Notes: generated by a model not told the origin, from the letters alone. A stretch of DNA of 64,000 nucleotides from Beaufortia kweichowensis (GCA_019155185.1 CM032817.1:8514034-8578033); one strand, 5' to 3'; counted from the first letter of the stretch, positions 40,531-54,250 are shown. Numbers and translations: made by a program.

Positions 40531-41521
40531 AGCGTTGTGAAAATTTGAATGTAAAAAAAATGTTAGGCACACAGTAACAGTTTTTATGTATTTGGGTGCA
40601 AAGCTTATTAATCACTATTCATTTATTAAACAGCTTACAATTAAAGCATGTGAAACATTTCACCCACCATGTTTTCTTTAATTCTTTCATTCAAGTCAAA
40701 ACATTACGTTGACAACTCACCTATTATAAATGCATCACATACAGTATATTCAAAAATCTGAATAAACTGAGAACATCAACATACAACCATCTGCCTTTCA
40801 CTACCTTTTTAATATTCATCAAGCATTTCTTAGGACACATTGGCATTCATTTCACATATAAAGTAAATCAATAAGAACCCTAGTACTTTCTGGAATACTG
40901 GAAATACTATTGAAAATGGGCCCTTTAACGTTAACATTAAAATAATTTGAGACGCTTGACCATACTGAGTCTACTAAAGTGAAAAAATTAAATGTTTACC
41001 TTAAGCGTGTAAGCAAAAGCATGTCTGCTTTCCTGCACTATTGAATGAGAATGAAGCAGTTTGTAATTAGCTCTGGGTTTAAGCTGATGGCGGTTTAGCT
41101 CTTTGCATGTCTCAGCATCTCTCAGATCTGAACTCCGAGCTTTGGAGGAGTAATTGGCCTGTCAGTGCTTCAGACCTGTGGACCCGGGAAACAACCTTCA
41201 CGTGTGGCAGCTCTTTTCAACAAACATGCGAGTTTGAGCGGGTTGACGGTCCCGCACAGCTAAAGGTGGAGAGGAGGGGGCTTATCTGTGTCGAGAAAGA
41301 ATAAATGATGCATGCGGCGGTAATGAAACATGAAACAAAATATGAAACATATTTTCTTTAAGCTTGGTATTATTTCAAGAAACTCAAGTCATCCAGGTGG
41401 TTAAAAAAATATGATAAACACACAAATGATTAATCTCTTCTAATAAAATTAGTGCAGATCTCCTGGTAACTGATTCAACTCAAGCTACACGTGCTTTTTG
41501 TAATTATGCATCTCTCCTTCT
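40531..41521. other. Non-coding DNA, GC-richer patch 41090-41300
   Basis: The patch 41090-41300 stands out as GC-richer and repeat-free, open for 65 codons without a recognisable product. The rest is AT-rich. Confidence 0.45.
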
Positions 41522-41608
41522 CGGAAAGAACATCAACTTAGGAGAGAACAGGAATGACTGATGGAGGATCAGTTGTTCCTGTTCTCTCCTAAGTTGATGT
41601 TCTTTCCG
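41522..41608. repeat. Long near-perfect hairpin, 5-nt loop
   Basis: The left arm 41522-41554 and right arm 41576-41608 are exact reverse complements over 33 bases (left arm begins CGGAAAGAACATCAACTTAG). Inside, two T/G pairs are followed by a further 6-bp stem (ACTGAT with ATCAGT), closing on the loop GGAGG at 41563-41567. The whole is a roughly 41-bp stem. No known element ends match the arms. It could be a recent fold-back duplication, a sequencing or assembly artefact, or a small-RNA hairpin. Confidence 0.95.
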
Positions 41609-41829
41609 TCTTTCCACCTGCCTCCTCTAACCACAAAAACCCACAGATCCCTCCATCACATTTCTACACCTCCTAAGTGATGATTTATCGGTTTCCTTTC
41701 TAGTTCACCTGTTTTTAATGCAGCTCCCCTCCCAACTAATTACAATTAAAGACCCCAGAAATGAAACCTGTCGTTTGGGTTATTTCTCTTTTCATAAAAC
41801 ACAAAATGAGATGTTAGAACGGTTATGTC
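41609..41829. other. Non-coding, no feature seen
   Basis: Pyrimidine-rich flank to the right of the hairpin. Nothing further is supported. Confidence 0.5.
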
Positions 41830-41960
41830 TGAGCTTATTATACTCTTCATGTAACAAAAGTATAAAGTCTTCTGAAGCCAAACAATAGCTTTAGGAACAG
41901 ACCAAAATTTACATTGTTCATGCGATAACGACTGGTGATTTTTCACACAGTCGAGTTTGC
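41830..41960 (+). repeat. Decayed interior of a common cyprinid element
   Basis: AAGTCTTCTGAAGCCAAACA, ATAGCTTTAGGAACAGACCA, AAATTTACATTGTTCATGCG and CAGTCGAGTTTG follow, in order, a stretch I recall from the interior of an abundant cyprinid dispersed repeat. That repeat normally reads TCTTCTGAAGCCATATGATAGCTTTG...GAGGAACAGACC. The ends are not visible. The assignment is from memory. Confidence 0.5.
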
Positions 41961-44103
41961 ACATTAAACCTGGCGGGACAAATCTAAAGGTGTCATTTTT
42001 TAATTGAACAGAAGAAGCTCCCAGAGACTGAAAAGCTATTAGCAAAAAACGGCTTAAATTTTAGTTTCGCACACAAAGCGACTATTATGATACTTTAGAT
42101 TTCTTTTTTTGGCCTTTCTGGTGCTCTGTGATATCCTATAAATCTCTATCCAATTTTATTGTTGACAGGAGCCAATTATAATAATTTTCATTTCTAGTTG
42201 ATTTATTTCTTTAATTAAACTTTCAGTAATGGTTGGTGACCAGGCATCTCAGTGCTCTGTATGTGTCAGTTTGGATGCCCTGCTGTTCCATATATAGTAC
42301 ACATGCTCACAGTGTACACTAAAGCTGCTCCACGCTCACACTTCAGATAATTGTATTGATTTAATGTGTGGACATTGAACACCCCTTTAAAGTTATCTGT
42401 GACTAATTCGGGATTCAGACGGAGAAGTGAGCAAATAGCAATATATGGAGAGGATATCGGCCAAACACAAAGTGCGAGTGTGACTAAAGAATAGAAGTTT
42501 AATAAAGCCTTGTAATAAAAGTGTGGCCCAGCATACACTATTAGATATCTCTACAAACATATACACATGTACACGAGTCAAAACGAAGAGAATATTCAAA
42601 CAATTCCAACCAACAGAAGCAATATTGACACTAATATACCTGGCAATCTCATCCAAACACAAACCTCTCTCAGAGTAAAGATTATGAACATACACGTATG
42701 GCAAATATGTACCTTTGTGATTCTCAACAGCCATTAACATTAAGCAATAATGCAAATCAAAGCCACTGCCAATTTTGTGCCTTGTCAAGGAACCCATTTA
42801 AACCAGATATGACTTTCTTGCTGGTCTATTACTGCGGCATTATATTTTAAATGTACCGGTCCTTTTATGTCACATAAAAGTATGTAGTACACTATTTAAC
42901 ATTTGCAGGGCCCTTTTCTGTTCAATTTCTAATTTAATTGGATGGTACCTGGCTGCAAAGTGAACTATATGCCAATAGTGAAAAGTCAGGTTCTGTGAAA
43001 CGAAGTGATGACTCATTCAAGTCAAACTTTAAGTCAATCAGAGCAGAGATGCTCGGTGTAATGACATGGCATTTAGCGTTAATGTGAATTAGCAGTTCAA
43101 GCGCACGAAGGTTAGTGGGACTGTCCCCATCAGGGACGGAGTTAAGCACTGTCTCCATGATAAATAAAACACATTCATTATGGCGGCCCCGCTAATGGCC
43201 TGAGAGATGAAGGAGTGCGATGGAGCAGAGGTGAGTGATGATTAGTCTCTGTTCAGAGCAAGGTCATCGCCCGCCTCCTCTTTTTCTTATCAAGAGATAA
43301 CGCTCACCTTCAACCCAATGTTTTGTTCTTTATTATTTACGAGCATGTCCCAACACACGACCACTTTGGTCTAAAATGCTGAATATCTACAATGCTATTA
43401 ACTTACTACCACATCAACATTTTTACATTTTATTATAAAAAAGTATAGCAAGTGTATTGTGTGGTTTTTGCTCTTTGATTTACCCGTGTTTGAAGAGCAA
43501 TTAGCCGTAACTGAAGTTAAGATTGTAGGTAGTGTAGTTCACCTGACTGCAGATGCCATATGGCACCGGAAATCACAGTAACGTCGCCCCAAACAGCCGA
43601 CGGAGCGCAACCTTGTCAAAGTGACACAATGAGAATCGCGACCTGTCAGGAGACTTTCAGACCCGAATAAACAAGGTTTGATCTGGCCATGACTCCAGGG
43701 CACACAGAGCGACGCGATCCAGCATCACACTGCCTGCAATGAAAATAACCCATTACATAAAGGGAAAAACCCACAATAAGTTTCTACTGACTGTCTTCAG
43801 CAAACATGAGTTTCAAAACATGGCACAGGTAAGGACACCTTAGAGTTCCCTGTCAAATCTTTTCCCTTGACTTTCTGTGAAGCAAGTGTCACACGGCACC
43901 GCATAAGCAAATGCGCAGACACGCAGAGTCACGGCCGCAGTCTGAGCTGTCAGAGAGCCGATGACAGCAGACAGACGGTGTGCGTCTGGACACTACGATG
44001 CTGACGGGGTGCTAATTGACAAACATACAGGGGGTGTGTGGTTGCCCTTAAGAGGGAAGCAAGATTATATACTGCCTTTCAACATACTGTATACTTCAAG
44101 ACA
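41961..44103. other. Non-coding DNA, no supported gene
   Basis: The stretch 43560-43740 is GC-richer and free of simple repeats. A 28-base block with strong splice-like borders (43801-43828, CTGTCTTCAG| and |GTAAGG) is too short to support as an exon. The 134-codon minus frame at 42797-42393 has no recognisable content. Confidence 0.45.
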
Positions 44104-44400
44104 TTTAAAGGAAGAATTTACCTAAAAATGAAAAATCCTCATGATCTATTCAAGCTAACATCATACAAGAGTTTGTATGTTATTACTCAGACACAGACAA
44201 AATGCACAAAACCATGTCTACATGACTATGGTTGCACAGATGGATCTAGATTAGTGTAAGAACCAGACAAAAATTTAAGCCATTTAAATGGGATGTCACT
44301 TTTGAAAATCATCAATCTGCATTTATTTTCATTGCACCTGGGACCTTCAGTTGACACTTTTCTTTTCCACAGAAGACAAACAATTCTGTAACAACATAAA
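44104..44400 (+). repeat. Decayed 'TTCACCCAAAA'-family element
   Basis: The segment starts TTTAAAGGAAGAATTTACCT, continuing AAAAATGAAAAATCCTCATG, a diverged form of the usual TTAAAGGAATAGTTCACCCAAAAATGAAAATT start. About 250 bases later CTTTTCTTTTCCACAGAAGA resembles an interior part of the same element. The end was not found. Confidence 0.45.
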
Positions 44401-47080
44401 ATAATTACAAAATGTTTATTTATCAGTAAATATTTTTCAAAATGCATAATTCACAGGTCAAAGAAAGTACAACCTTGCTCCCGAACAAACAACAAAGCAA
44501 ACATCTGTGTGAAAGAAAACATCCTTAACCCTGCCCAAGCTTACTTACCATTTATGGACATCCTTTTTCTTTTTACTTCACTTTAAAAGAGTCAGCACAC
44601 AGGTCAGCATGGTTCATGTGTGACTGACAAGACTTTTTACACCCTGGATTGTGTAAATGTCTGTTAATTACTTTCGAGTATTTTTTCTCATCATTTTTAA
44701 AGCTGAAGAATGGTAATATATGTTTATTAATGTTCTTCTGGCTGACTTGCTCGCCGTGTTAGAAGCTCTTGAGAAGAGGCACTTAAAAATGATTTCAGTT
44801 GAATACACTGAACAAATGCTTAAATGTGTCTTAAATGGGATTGGGTGACTGGATACTTCAACAACAAGGATGTGTTCTGGTTTCATGATTATTTCAGCTT
44901 GATGAACCGCAAGCTGCATTAGTTGTTACATTAAGCTGCGTTGAATTTGGGCATTAGTGCCTTACAATGCAAACTTAAAGCCATTCGATTCAATTGTTTT
45001 AAGACACATTTTTATGTAGTTTTAGCATTAATATTCTTTAGTCATTCCTCTTTAAGTATATTAAGTATTAGCTGTAGACACTGGCCCATAATTTAATACA
45101 TTTGGCATTATAAATAAAGATATTGAGACAAGTTTATTAAGAACCAGAAACTAAAAGTATATGAAGCTCTCTTTATTACTTCTTGAGTTACAGTCATGCA
45201 AACTTTGTGGTAAATACACAGAAACTAAATTAAAATAATGATGCTCCAATCATTTCAAGTCCAAAAGTCTCCAAAGTTTAGTGGAAAACTCTAAACATTA
45301 GTAGAATTCTCAGTAAATATTCACTTTTACTATTTACTATTTTGGCTTTCCTAATCATTTAAGTATTTCTTTCTCCAGAAAATAAATAATAAAACAATAT
45401 GTTTAACTGTGCACATTTGGATAAGTTGGCAAAGAATGACCCTACTTTACAATAACAGTTTTGCTAGCAAGTCCTTGTATTCCTCGTTGTCTTTTAAGCC
45501 CTGAAAACTAAATCTTTGAAGAACATCAAACTAGAAAATTACAACAAAACCCACATACCAAACAAGCCAATTACAGCTCTAAACCCACACACCGACTAGC
45601 CAATTGCAGAGCACGACCTTCACTCCATCCAACCTGTTATAGCAGCTGACTATGCGAGTCAGCAATTAAAACACGAGGAAAACTTCACTAGCCAATTACA
45701 GCCTCCCACAAAGTTCTCTAGAAACATTCTTACTGTATATCCACTTCAATAGACTAATCAAGGAATATTGTCATTAAAGGAAAACAAACACGATCAGTAT
45801 TATGTAACAGGTTGGACATTTCAGCTTTTTTCAGCTGTCAATATATTTGCAAAACCGTCAAATATCTGGACTTGCACAATGCTCTCGAGACACTTGATTC
45901 CTCCTCAAAGACTTTTTATTGAGAAAACGTGTTTTGCGGAATGTAAATATCTTTGCTAAATTAGTCTTTAGCAATCACTGGTGAATTAATTTTACCGGCC
46001 TCACCGGTAAAAGCTGATATGACACAAAATAGCACATTTCATGACAATGATCTTGCAGTTGCTTAGAAACACAAGAACAAAACTTGTGTGAGAGAATTGG
46101 TGACATGGATCGCCACTCATTATAACACGCAAACAAAGCGAAACGTCTGCTCGACAAGCAGTGATGTTCCTTTATATCAGATGCATTCCTGCTGCCAGCT
46201 ACTTTAAAAAGTGCTGGGGACAAAAACATACAAAGCAAAAATTGATGCGTACTTTTGTGTTTCTTGAGCTTGGCTAAGACAATGTGGTGAATCTGTAGTT
46301 TTGTAATGAGGTGCTGTTATTGTCAGACAGACTGCCGTTTCTGCCCACTCACAATCACTTGCGTTCTTGTGGAAATGCCTTGCTTTAGAAATCCTTTGTG
46401 GATCCAGCGGATGTTTCTTGATAAAACGTTTCACGCTGCACTTCTCCACACCACCTACTTCCCGTTATTGCAAGATCTCCATTAAGGGCAGATACCTTCA
46501 CCAGCATTCTTACTCCCAAAAAGTAAATAAATAAATAAAATTCTGCTTCAAAGTTCCCACCTACCCTCATTATTGACTTCAGGTGCACGGTTCACCTACA
46601 CAGATGGATCTTGGGCCATGGCTCATCATTAATGCAGACGTTGGAGAAAGCATGTCTGGCCCTCCTGCTGGGATACAACCCTATTGAGATGCTCTAGTTG
46701 CAGTGGGCTCTGTCACCCGAGCGACCGCATCCTGAGCTCAGTGATGGAGGAGGACCACGCTGGGTGTGAAATAGGGCAGTGTTAGAGAGCTATCATACAA
46801 TAATCATCAGGATTCTCTGAGAAAACACACACTCAGAAGAGACACTGAGCTGAGAATTAAACATTGGGAATCTTGTGAAAGAGGTCTTCTTTGTCTTTCT
46901 GTCTGGAGTATCTGTCTGTCTATCAACTACAAGAACTAGAAGACACACACAGCTTTTTTTGTTCTGCACCAGAATTGAGAGCTTTTCTTCCATATTTGAA
47001 GAGCGATTTTCTTTTAAGTTGGTTACAAAATAAAAATTAAAGTTATCTGTTTTTCTACAACATTTGAGATTTAGGATTTA
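44401..47080. other. Non-coding DNA, no supported gene
   Basis: Three AGCCAATT(A/G)CAG strings lie at 45566, 45598 and 45690. A small hairpin TTTTACCGG-CCTCA-CCGGTAAAA is at 45990-46012. No gene or complete element was found. Confidence 0.45.
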
Positions 47081-47511
47081 CAGTACCAGTCAAAAGTTCG
47101 GAAACACTTACTCACTGTTGTTTAGATTTTTTGTTCCACATTTTAAAATGGTAAACTCATCAAAACCATAAAATAATACAACTGTGGGAATTATGTTGTG
47201 ACTGAAAGCTTCCAAAATAAATGAACACTGTTATATTTGATCTTTAAAAGTAGTTAGTCTTTATCTAGAATTTGTAAAACTATATTCTTGACATTTTATC
47301 ATCCAGCTTCTTGAGATCTCAACCTGTGAAGCTTTGTAAACAACACTGCTGGACACTTCTTGGCTGCTTTTTATTCATTATTTGGACCAAGTGATCCATT
47401 TCAAAAATATTTTTTTAAACTTTTAGTTTTCTCATAAAGACAATTCAGATTCACCATTCAGATTAAAAGATATATTTATGTCAATTGTATCAAAACGTTT
47501 GACTGGTAATG
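47081..47511 (+). mobile_element. Tc1-type MITE, copy 1
   Basis: It starts CAGTACCAGTCAAAAGTTCG and ends so that its reverse complement reads CATTACCAGTCAAACGTTTT. TA flanks it on both sides (47079-47080 and 47512-47513), as expected for Tc1/mariner insertion. The 431-bp interior includes CCAGCTTCTTGAGATCTCAA, which resembles non-coding sequence of fish Tc1 elements with the same ends. No transposase frame remains. It matches the element at 54251-54693 in the opposite orientation. Confidence 0.8.
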
Positions 47512-47639
47512 TAAAATATATAAATATAGTCCAACATTTCACAGCATCCCTAATACAAAAAAGAGATTTTTTTTAATGTAAAGAATGCTTTGAAAAGGTT
47601 ATCCGAGCAGTGTAAGAGAAACAAAAATAAGGTGCATTC

Positions 47640-47667
47640 TGTGTGTGTGTGTGTGTGTGTGTGTGTT
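47640..47667 (+). repeat. (TG)n microsatellite
   Basis: An uninterrupted TG run of about 28 bases. Confidence 0.97.
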
Positions 47668-49309
47668 TCTATGTGAATAACCCTCTCTGTGTGTGCTCTC
47701 AGACACCCCAAAGCGCCTCAACAGGAGGAAAACAAAATCCTTTCCTTCTTTTCTACTTTGTTTCCACTTTGTCAGATGTAGTTTGTCTGTGTGGAGTTAA
47801 GCCAGTCTCAGCCCCATGCACGGGCTCTGTCAGAAGAGCATATCGATCTCTAAAGCAACCGAGGGGTGCGTATTTAATCTAATCAACCCGGTAAATATGC
47901 CATTGCTGTGGCTGTGGGTGTTTCCACAGAGTTCTGTTTTTAGGCATGAATAATGGAAAGGATTGGACTGGAGGAAAGAAAGATCCTGGTGAGGGAACAA
48001 ATCTCTCAATGGAACCACCTGCCAGGCAGCGTATATGTATTCAAGACTGTGTGATTGACTTATGATGCTCCAGTGGGGCCAATTACAGCGGAGAATGAGA
48101 GACGGTTCGGGGGCCAGGGTTCGAGCTAATGCGCTTCTTTGAGACTGAAGCAAGAAGCATAAATTACAAACGCATGGATGGGTTTCTACTCAACCACACA
48201 CATATTATTGTGACGTTATGCTCATTTTGATAATTCAGGTTTTGATGTAATTGAAAAAGAAAAAGTTGTCCAAAACAAGATGCACTGTCAACGTTTCTTT
48301 ACAACAAAAAATATTCTTAAATGCCAAATACAACAGTAGTCTTGCTCTCATTATCTAGCATTTGGTTACAGGAATTCAATGGATGTAAGGGAAGGGTATT
48401 GACTTCAGTAATTCTCCAGCCACAGGCAAATTGTCTGTCCACAATATATCAAGTGTTTACCTTTTCCACAAAGCAATGATCTGCTTCATATTACTGTAAT
48501 GAGCTTCACCTGACTGTGACCATAATATCCCATCTATTAATACTCTGTGAGATTGGACTGCATGTGTCTGCAGACACATTTTCCTTTTGGCCTTTTTGAT
48601 GTGCTGTTTAAAAACACCACAACAAAAATATGAGAAAATAAGAGAGGTGATATTTTTACAGCAAAACATGCATATAAGAGGCAATTCAAAATATATTATG
48701 ACTGCTGTTATCAACCAATATGAGATGAGCAGATTGTCTTACAGCACTTGCCACACATACGAGTTTAAAGTTTAACAACACATTGGTTGGTAAATCAAAA
48801 GCTGGAGAATTTGCTCTCTGGCCTTGTTTACACACATCAACTAATCAAATGAGCTTATTTGCATTGCTGCGGAGTGACGGCATGTGTGCGCAAATCAAAA
48901 GTGAGCAGAATGTAAAGTAATTTCAGCACTGATAAACAGAAAATGAGAAAAAGAGGGGAACACAACTCAGGGTGTCAGGGAAGGACAGAGAGACGGACGG
49001 AGGAAAAACAAGCAGGGAAGGCAGTGATTGAGAGGAGAGGAAAGATGGAAAAAGGAGGGGGGAAGAAAAAGACAGAATCATGGCACTCATTGGGTTGGTT
49101 TTTCTTTAGATAAATGAGGGAGGGAATCAATAAGCAAAGCCCAGGGCCAAAGCAAATCAAACATAAATCCAGCATGTGCACATATGCAGCCGACACAGTA
49201 ACGTGACTGGAGAGATCATGAATTTCTTGAGAATTGAGCGGGTTTATTGTGCTTTGAGAAATATTGTATTTATTCTGTGGGATTTTATCTCTGCCTGATA
49301 CACCGCACA
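47668..49309. other. Non-coding DNA, no supported gene
   Basis: Open frames up to 111 codons occur (48975-49310, minus) over an A/G-rich stretch near 48950-49080, with no recognisable product. Confidence 0.5.
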
Positions 49310-49645
49310 TTTAGGGATTTCTGTGAATTTAAATGTACAGAAGCAATAATACCCAACAAATGGAGATGAAACGACTCTTCAAAGAACATAAAATAGTCAT
49401 TTTATTTTAATTTTCATGTGCTCATTTATGAGGAATATGGACTGTGGATGTGAAAATTCTAAAAACAGCACTTTGTCTGACTATGAAAAAACATGATTTG
49501 AACATTAAAAATGCTTTAAAAACTGAGAGAGAACTCACATGGGTATTTAAACCATCCAATATTGACATCTTATCTATTAGTAGTATAAAAGCCATTGATA
49601 AACACTTCACATTTGCATGGAATTGCCCAGATACTTTTTGTGCAA
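49310..49645 (+). repeat. Unnamed interspersed repeat, copy D
   Basis: It matches the copy at 2990 over its whole length, in the order TTTCTGTGAATTTAAATGTA, GAAGCAATAATACCCAACAA, ACAGCACTTTGTCTGACTAT, CACATGGGTATTTAAACCAT and GGAATTGCCCAGATAC. It also has the ATTTATGAGGAATATGGACT block shared with the copies at 1290 and 11970. It is the best single template for a consensus. Class and ends are unknown. Confidence 0.8.
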
Positions 49646-52600
49646 ATACTGCTGCAGGATTTTAAGTACACTACAGTAGGTATATTGAAGCTTGTGCCCG
49701 TCTCCTAACATTACACTGTATGTTTGGCACATTGGTTGACTGAGTTGTATTTGATGCAGCGGTCAAAGTCTATTAGCTGGAGTCGTGTACATGCCAGTCA
49801 AACACAGGTCCCGTAACATTAACCTCACCTCCAGGGTTTCCACACAGGTGTGTAGCCTTATTTAACCTCTCCAAAACTACACCTTCCATGCTCCCCAGGG
49901 CCTTGTGATAGAACAACCTACAGCTCTGTGCCTCATTTATTCTGTAAGTCTCTGTTGTGTACAGCACATACAAGGCAGCGGGCCACATCAAGATCGATAT
50001 GTAAAAAGAAAACAAACATTAAAATGGCTTACTCATGGGCTTGACAATCAAGCACTTTTGGCCCTGGATCTATATTGGATTGGATCAGACTATGCTAGTA
50101 TGCCCTTCTTTGTACTATATGCTGTATATACATGAAAAACAAGGCTTGTGAACTGAAAAACCAGAAACAGACCGATTCAAGCACAGCTGCAAACGCTTGG
50201 CCTATTCACTGCAGGTGCACAGTGCCGTTGTGAATATTTAATTTGTTTTGCGGTAACAATGCCCGATACTCAGTTATTCAAATATGACGCATTATTATTC
50301 AACACTCTCATCAAAAGATCCACAATGACTGCAGTTGACCAGAAAGAAAAAAACTAACTTTGGAATATAGTTTACGCTAATGCACTACAGAGGCGCAATG
50401 CTGAAAACGCAACACATATTTGCGTTGTTATAAAGCGCATCCAGACGTGAAATTGAGCTTGCACAGTTAGAGGGGTTTGCATTCCTGTAGTTTTGTAGAT
50501 TGTTTCGAGCCTAATGCTCATAATTATTGAAATCTGTCTGTGTTTGCAGCTAGAGGGATAGTCTCGGGATTAGTATTCACTCTCTGTTCTCACCTAATGA
50601 GACAAACATCCCGTCGGAAGCCAACGAGACACTTTAGGCATGTTTGCTCTGCATGTCATATATCAGAGAATCAGAAAATTATCAAATGTGTTTAATATTG
50701 TCTAGGTGAGTCGATGATGTTCACACAAAATCAGCCTGCCTCTTATCAAAAGCTGTCTAGCATTTTTATCAACTTTCTATATGTCAATCCCTTGTGTACG
50801 TGGTTGGAAAGGAATATCAGCATACTGCCAACTACATACTGAACGTCATACAAAACGTGAATGTAAAAAAAAAGTGATAAAAAGAACGAGTAGCATGTCA
50901 GCATGCCCAATACAACCCCGCTCTTGTTTTTCTCTCTCTCTCTCAGTCTCCATCTCCGTCTCTGTACTGACAGTTAGAAGTTTACCGTCTTTAGTTTGTC
51001 CTTTTCAATCATCTAGAGAGATTGTCTCTAAGCGGCTTATCGTCTGACCCACACACAAACTTTGTGTAAGATGCATGTCCTCCATCACTCCTCTCATAAC
51101 ACCAGAAACACTAATCTTTGAGCAAAATCTCACAAGATTATTATACAAACATGACATCAGCCTCCTAAAACAATAACATTGTTAAATTGATGTAATCTGT
51201 GATATAATAATAATAATAATTTCCTAAGTACCTTGTTACGGTAAAGGGCGCTGGGTTGTTAATGTAAAGTTAATGTACCGTTTACAGCTTTCATTCCCAC
51301 GGGGAGTAAATGCTTTCATCCACTCCTCCGCTAAAACTGAGCTGTGCGTGTGTAAATATACTAATCTTCCGCTTTTTACAGGCAATAATTACCGTCATTA
51401 TATCAGCAATGTGAAGGCTGCGATTGAGGGTGAACGGCGGAGCACTCATTTGGGCAAAGGCATGTTTTCATAATTAAAGCGAAACATTTCCACAAGGCTG
51501 TTAAATGGATGCTTTACCATTGAGGGCTCTCGCTCCAAATATCAAAATCATTCTGATCATTATATGACATTGTAATGGAGGACAGACTCACTGAAAGACA
51601 AAAATGCTCATATGGGTGTAACACATTTCATGGCCTGGCATGTATTGTGCATTCGATCGGTTTAATTGGCCAAATAGACTGAGGTGGATCGGTCAAGTTT
51701 GTATGTGTGGACAGATTGTTTGGATAATAGTTCTGTTTTCAAGTCTAATGAGCTGACTCAAAGTCTACATGCAGCTACCTTCTTAAACAACATCTCAATC
51801 AATATGGAAGACATAAATGTAATGCAAACTAAACTAAATACCATTATAAAATATACATAAAATTAATGTAAAATAAATAGATTCGCTATTAATAATAATT
51901 TAAACAAAATAAAAATGTTTTTTGATCATTGATAAATAACAATCATCTGATGACAACCATTACCCTGAATAAAAACAGTCATTTATCTCATTGCAATGCA
52001 TTCTGGGATTGCTAAACCCATAGATAATATAGCCGCTTTACAATTCAGCCGAAACCAAATTTGTACCAAGCAAAAAAGTTTATATATGGTAAAAAAATAA
52101 GAAAGTTTAATGAGTGAGTTTGTTTTGTACACATACATGATCAACAGCATAAGTGCACAAAATGCAGACATAAAAAAAGACATAATAGCAACAAATATTA
52201 AGTGCCATTGTGCAAACAGATTATCATATAAGCATAAGATGTCCAGTGTCATGGAATATTCTCATAGACGTGTAATTCTACTGTAAGGGATGTCTGTGTT
52301 ACATGAAGGATATTCCACATGCAACACCTTCTCCATTAAAAGCTAAGCCTCAAGTCTAGTCTATGCCTCTTGCTTAATATAAATCACAAGCCGCATGGGT
52401 GTTATTAGAAAAATTCAATTTCTAAAATTCACTTTATACAGCCATTTCCACCAGGAGAAGGACCAAGCGTGACAGAACCAGATTCATGCAACATCAGAGA
52501 GCCCACGGGACCAGAACTGAACCCGAATCCCCTTCTATCAACTGTACTCTTCCTCGTCTTATAAAGACAAACCTCATCCATAATTCATCGCAGCACACGC

Positions 52601-54250
52601 AATTATGTGATTGTAGTAATATAATAAAAAATGAATTGCGAACCCAGTTATTGTGCTGCCGGTTTAATAATTCAAGTGAATTGGATCAACAAAAGCTCCT
52701 TTTCTCCAGTGAGACTGATAATAGTTGAGAAACTGCAGATAAAATTCAATTATGCAGATTTCTTTACTGTCCGCCAAACTGCTATTATTCGAGTTCATGG
52801 GCAAGGATCCATCGCTGAAACACTGTGCTAACTGCACAATTTTCTTTAAAAGTAATCAGCACAGAGATTTTTAAACAGCTCAGACACCCAAATGTAGATA
52901 TTGTGACTTATTTGGAGTGAATGTTGGCAAACTGGTACAATTCTATGCTTCGTTTTCAGCTTCAACCCTTTTAGATGTCTAAACAAGCTCAAAGACTTCA
53001 ATTTGTATGCATTGATGTCAGAGCTAAAGATAAAGTTTAGGGACTTAGAAAAGCATTCACAGTAAACAAGGCCAAAACTTTTTAAGCATTTCTCAAAGTG
53101 AATCTCTGAAACTCCCCAAAGCTTTTTTCGAGAGTTTGGGTGAATAATACTGAAAAATGTTTCATTTATAAAATATGAATTATTATTTTCTACTTTCTGT
53201 CTCACAATCTCTAAGAATTTGTTGTTTTTCTGAATGCAGGACCGTTATCAACACCTTTAGCATGCTGTACAATTTAATGCATCACTTTTCCTTATTGCTA
53301 TTTTTCGACAGTGTTTCTAAGAGGGTTAAACAGTTTGGGTTTCAATACGCAGGGTGACATTAAATCCAGCTGATCGTCCAGTAATTCTAATTGAAGCGCT
53401 GGCAGTGTGTCAGTGTCTAAAGTCTTAATGCTTCACAGAGGCAGAAAACTGATCTGAGAAACACTGCAGAGAGAAGAAAAACTCAATAATGGTCAACAGT
53501 GCAAAGAGAGACAGGAAGGAATCTTCAAGAAAAAAGCTCTAAAGCAGCAGCTTACCTGACGCTTAATTTCTAGATTAGTGCGGGTGCAGAACGAGGAATA
53601 AATAAAAATACCAAATTAGACTATATGCAAACCACCACGAACAAATCTATAAGGAAGAAATTTCCTAAGCAGAGATGCTATTAAACTAAATCTTCACAGA
53701 AGTTTTGCGTTAAATAATGATCACAAGCTACTTTTTAAAGCATTGGATGATTAATTTCAGTGGGTAATACTCACTGATTAGTTACCACCTTGAAACTGAC
53801 AAGCTTATCATAACTTAAAGAGCTTAGACACGGCAGATGACAAAACAATCAACCCCAGTTCTGCAGGCCTGATCAGAGTCTACAGAGCTCAAAAGAGCAA
53901 CACCAGCGCATCATTACAGGATGAGACGGAATGCCGTTGTAAAAGAGATCAGTGTTAGTTCTCCATCAGGGACTGAATGAGGACAACGTATCTGGCAGCA
54001 GCTGAAGGTTACTGTCAATTTGAGTGAACAACAAACCTCTGCTCTCTCTCCACTTCACATGGAAGGAGTAATTGGCACGGAATGGTGGGCATCATTACCG
54101 CTTTGCTGGGAATTCAACAAAACATCACAAACAAAGAAAAGATCAACACATTTTAATGGGTTTGATATCGTTAACAAACAAGTAACATGTTGTTCTTGGT
54201 GTTAATGATCAATCCAGTTAAATACAAAGATGCTATGACTGTGTGGTATA
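49646..54250. other. Long AT-rich non-coding stretch
   Basis: No gene is supported in about 4.6 kb. It contains a short (ATA)n run at 51203-51220, a TC run of 14 bases at 50931-50944 and a very AT-rich patch at 51780-51930. The 119-codon minus frame at 53205-52846 has no recognisable content. Confidence 0.5.

Noticed and set aside
42393..42797. 134-codon minus-strand frame
   Set aside because: Hydrophobic and Cys-rich translation of AT-rich DNA without domain, splice or start signals.
43311..43373. 63-base minus-strand block, open, ending at an AAG|GTGAGC donor
   Set aside because: The acceptor side has a poor pyrimidine tract; treated as chance.
43801..43828. 28-base micro-exon with strong acceptor and donor
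   Set aside because: Too short to judge; decoy splice pairs of this kind are expected in long AT-rich DNA.
48105..48127. GGTTCGAGC-type string resembling a polymerase III B box
   Set aside because: No A box, no cloverleaf and no SINE body around it.
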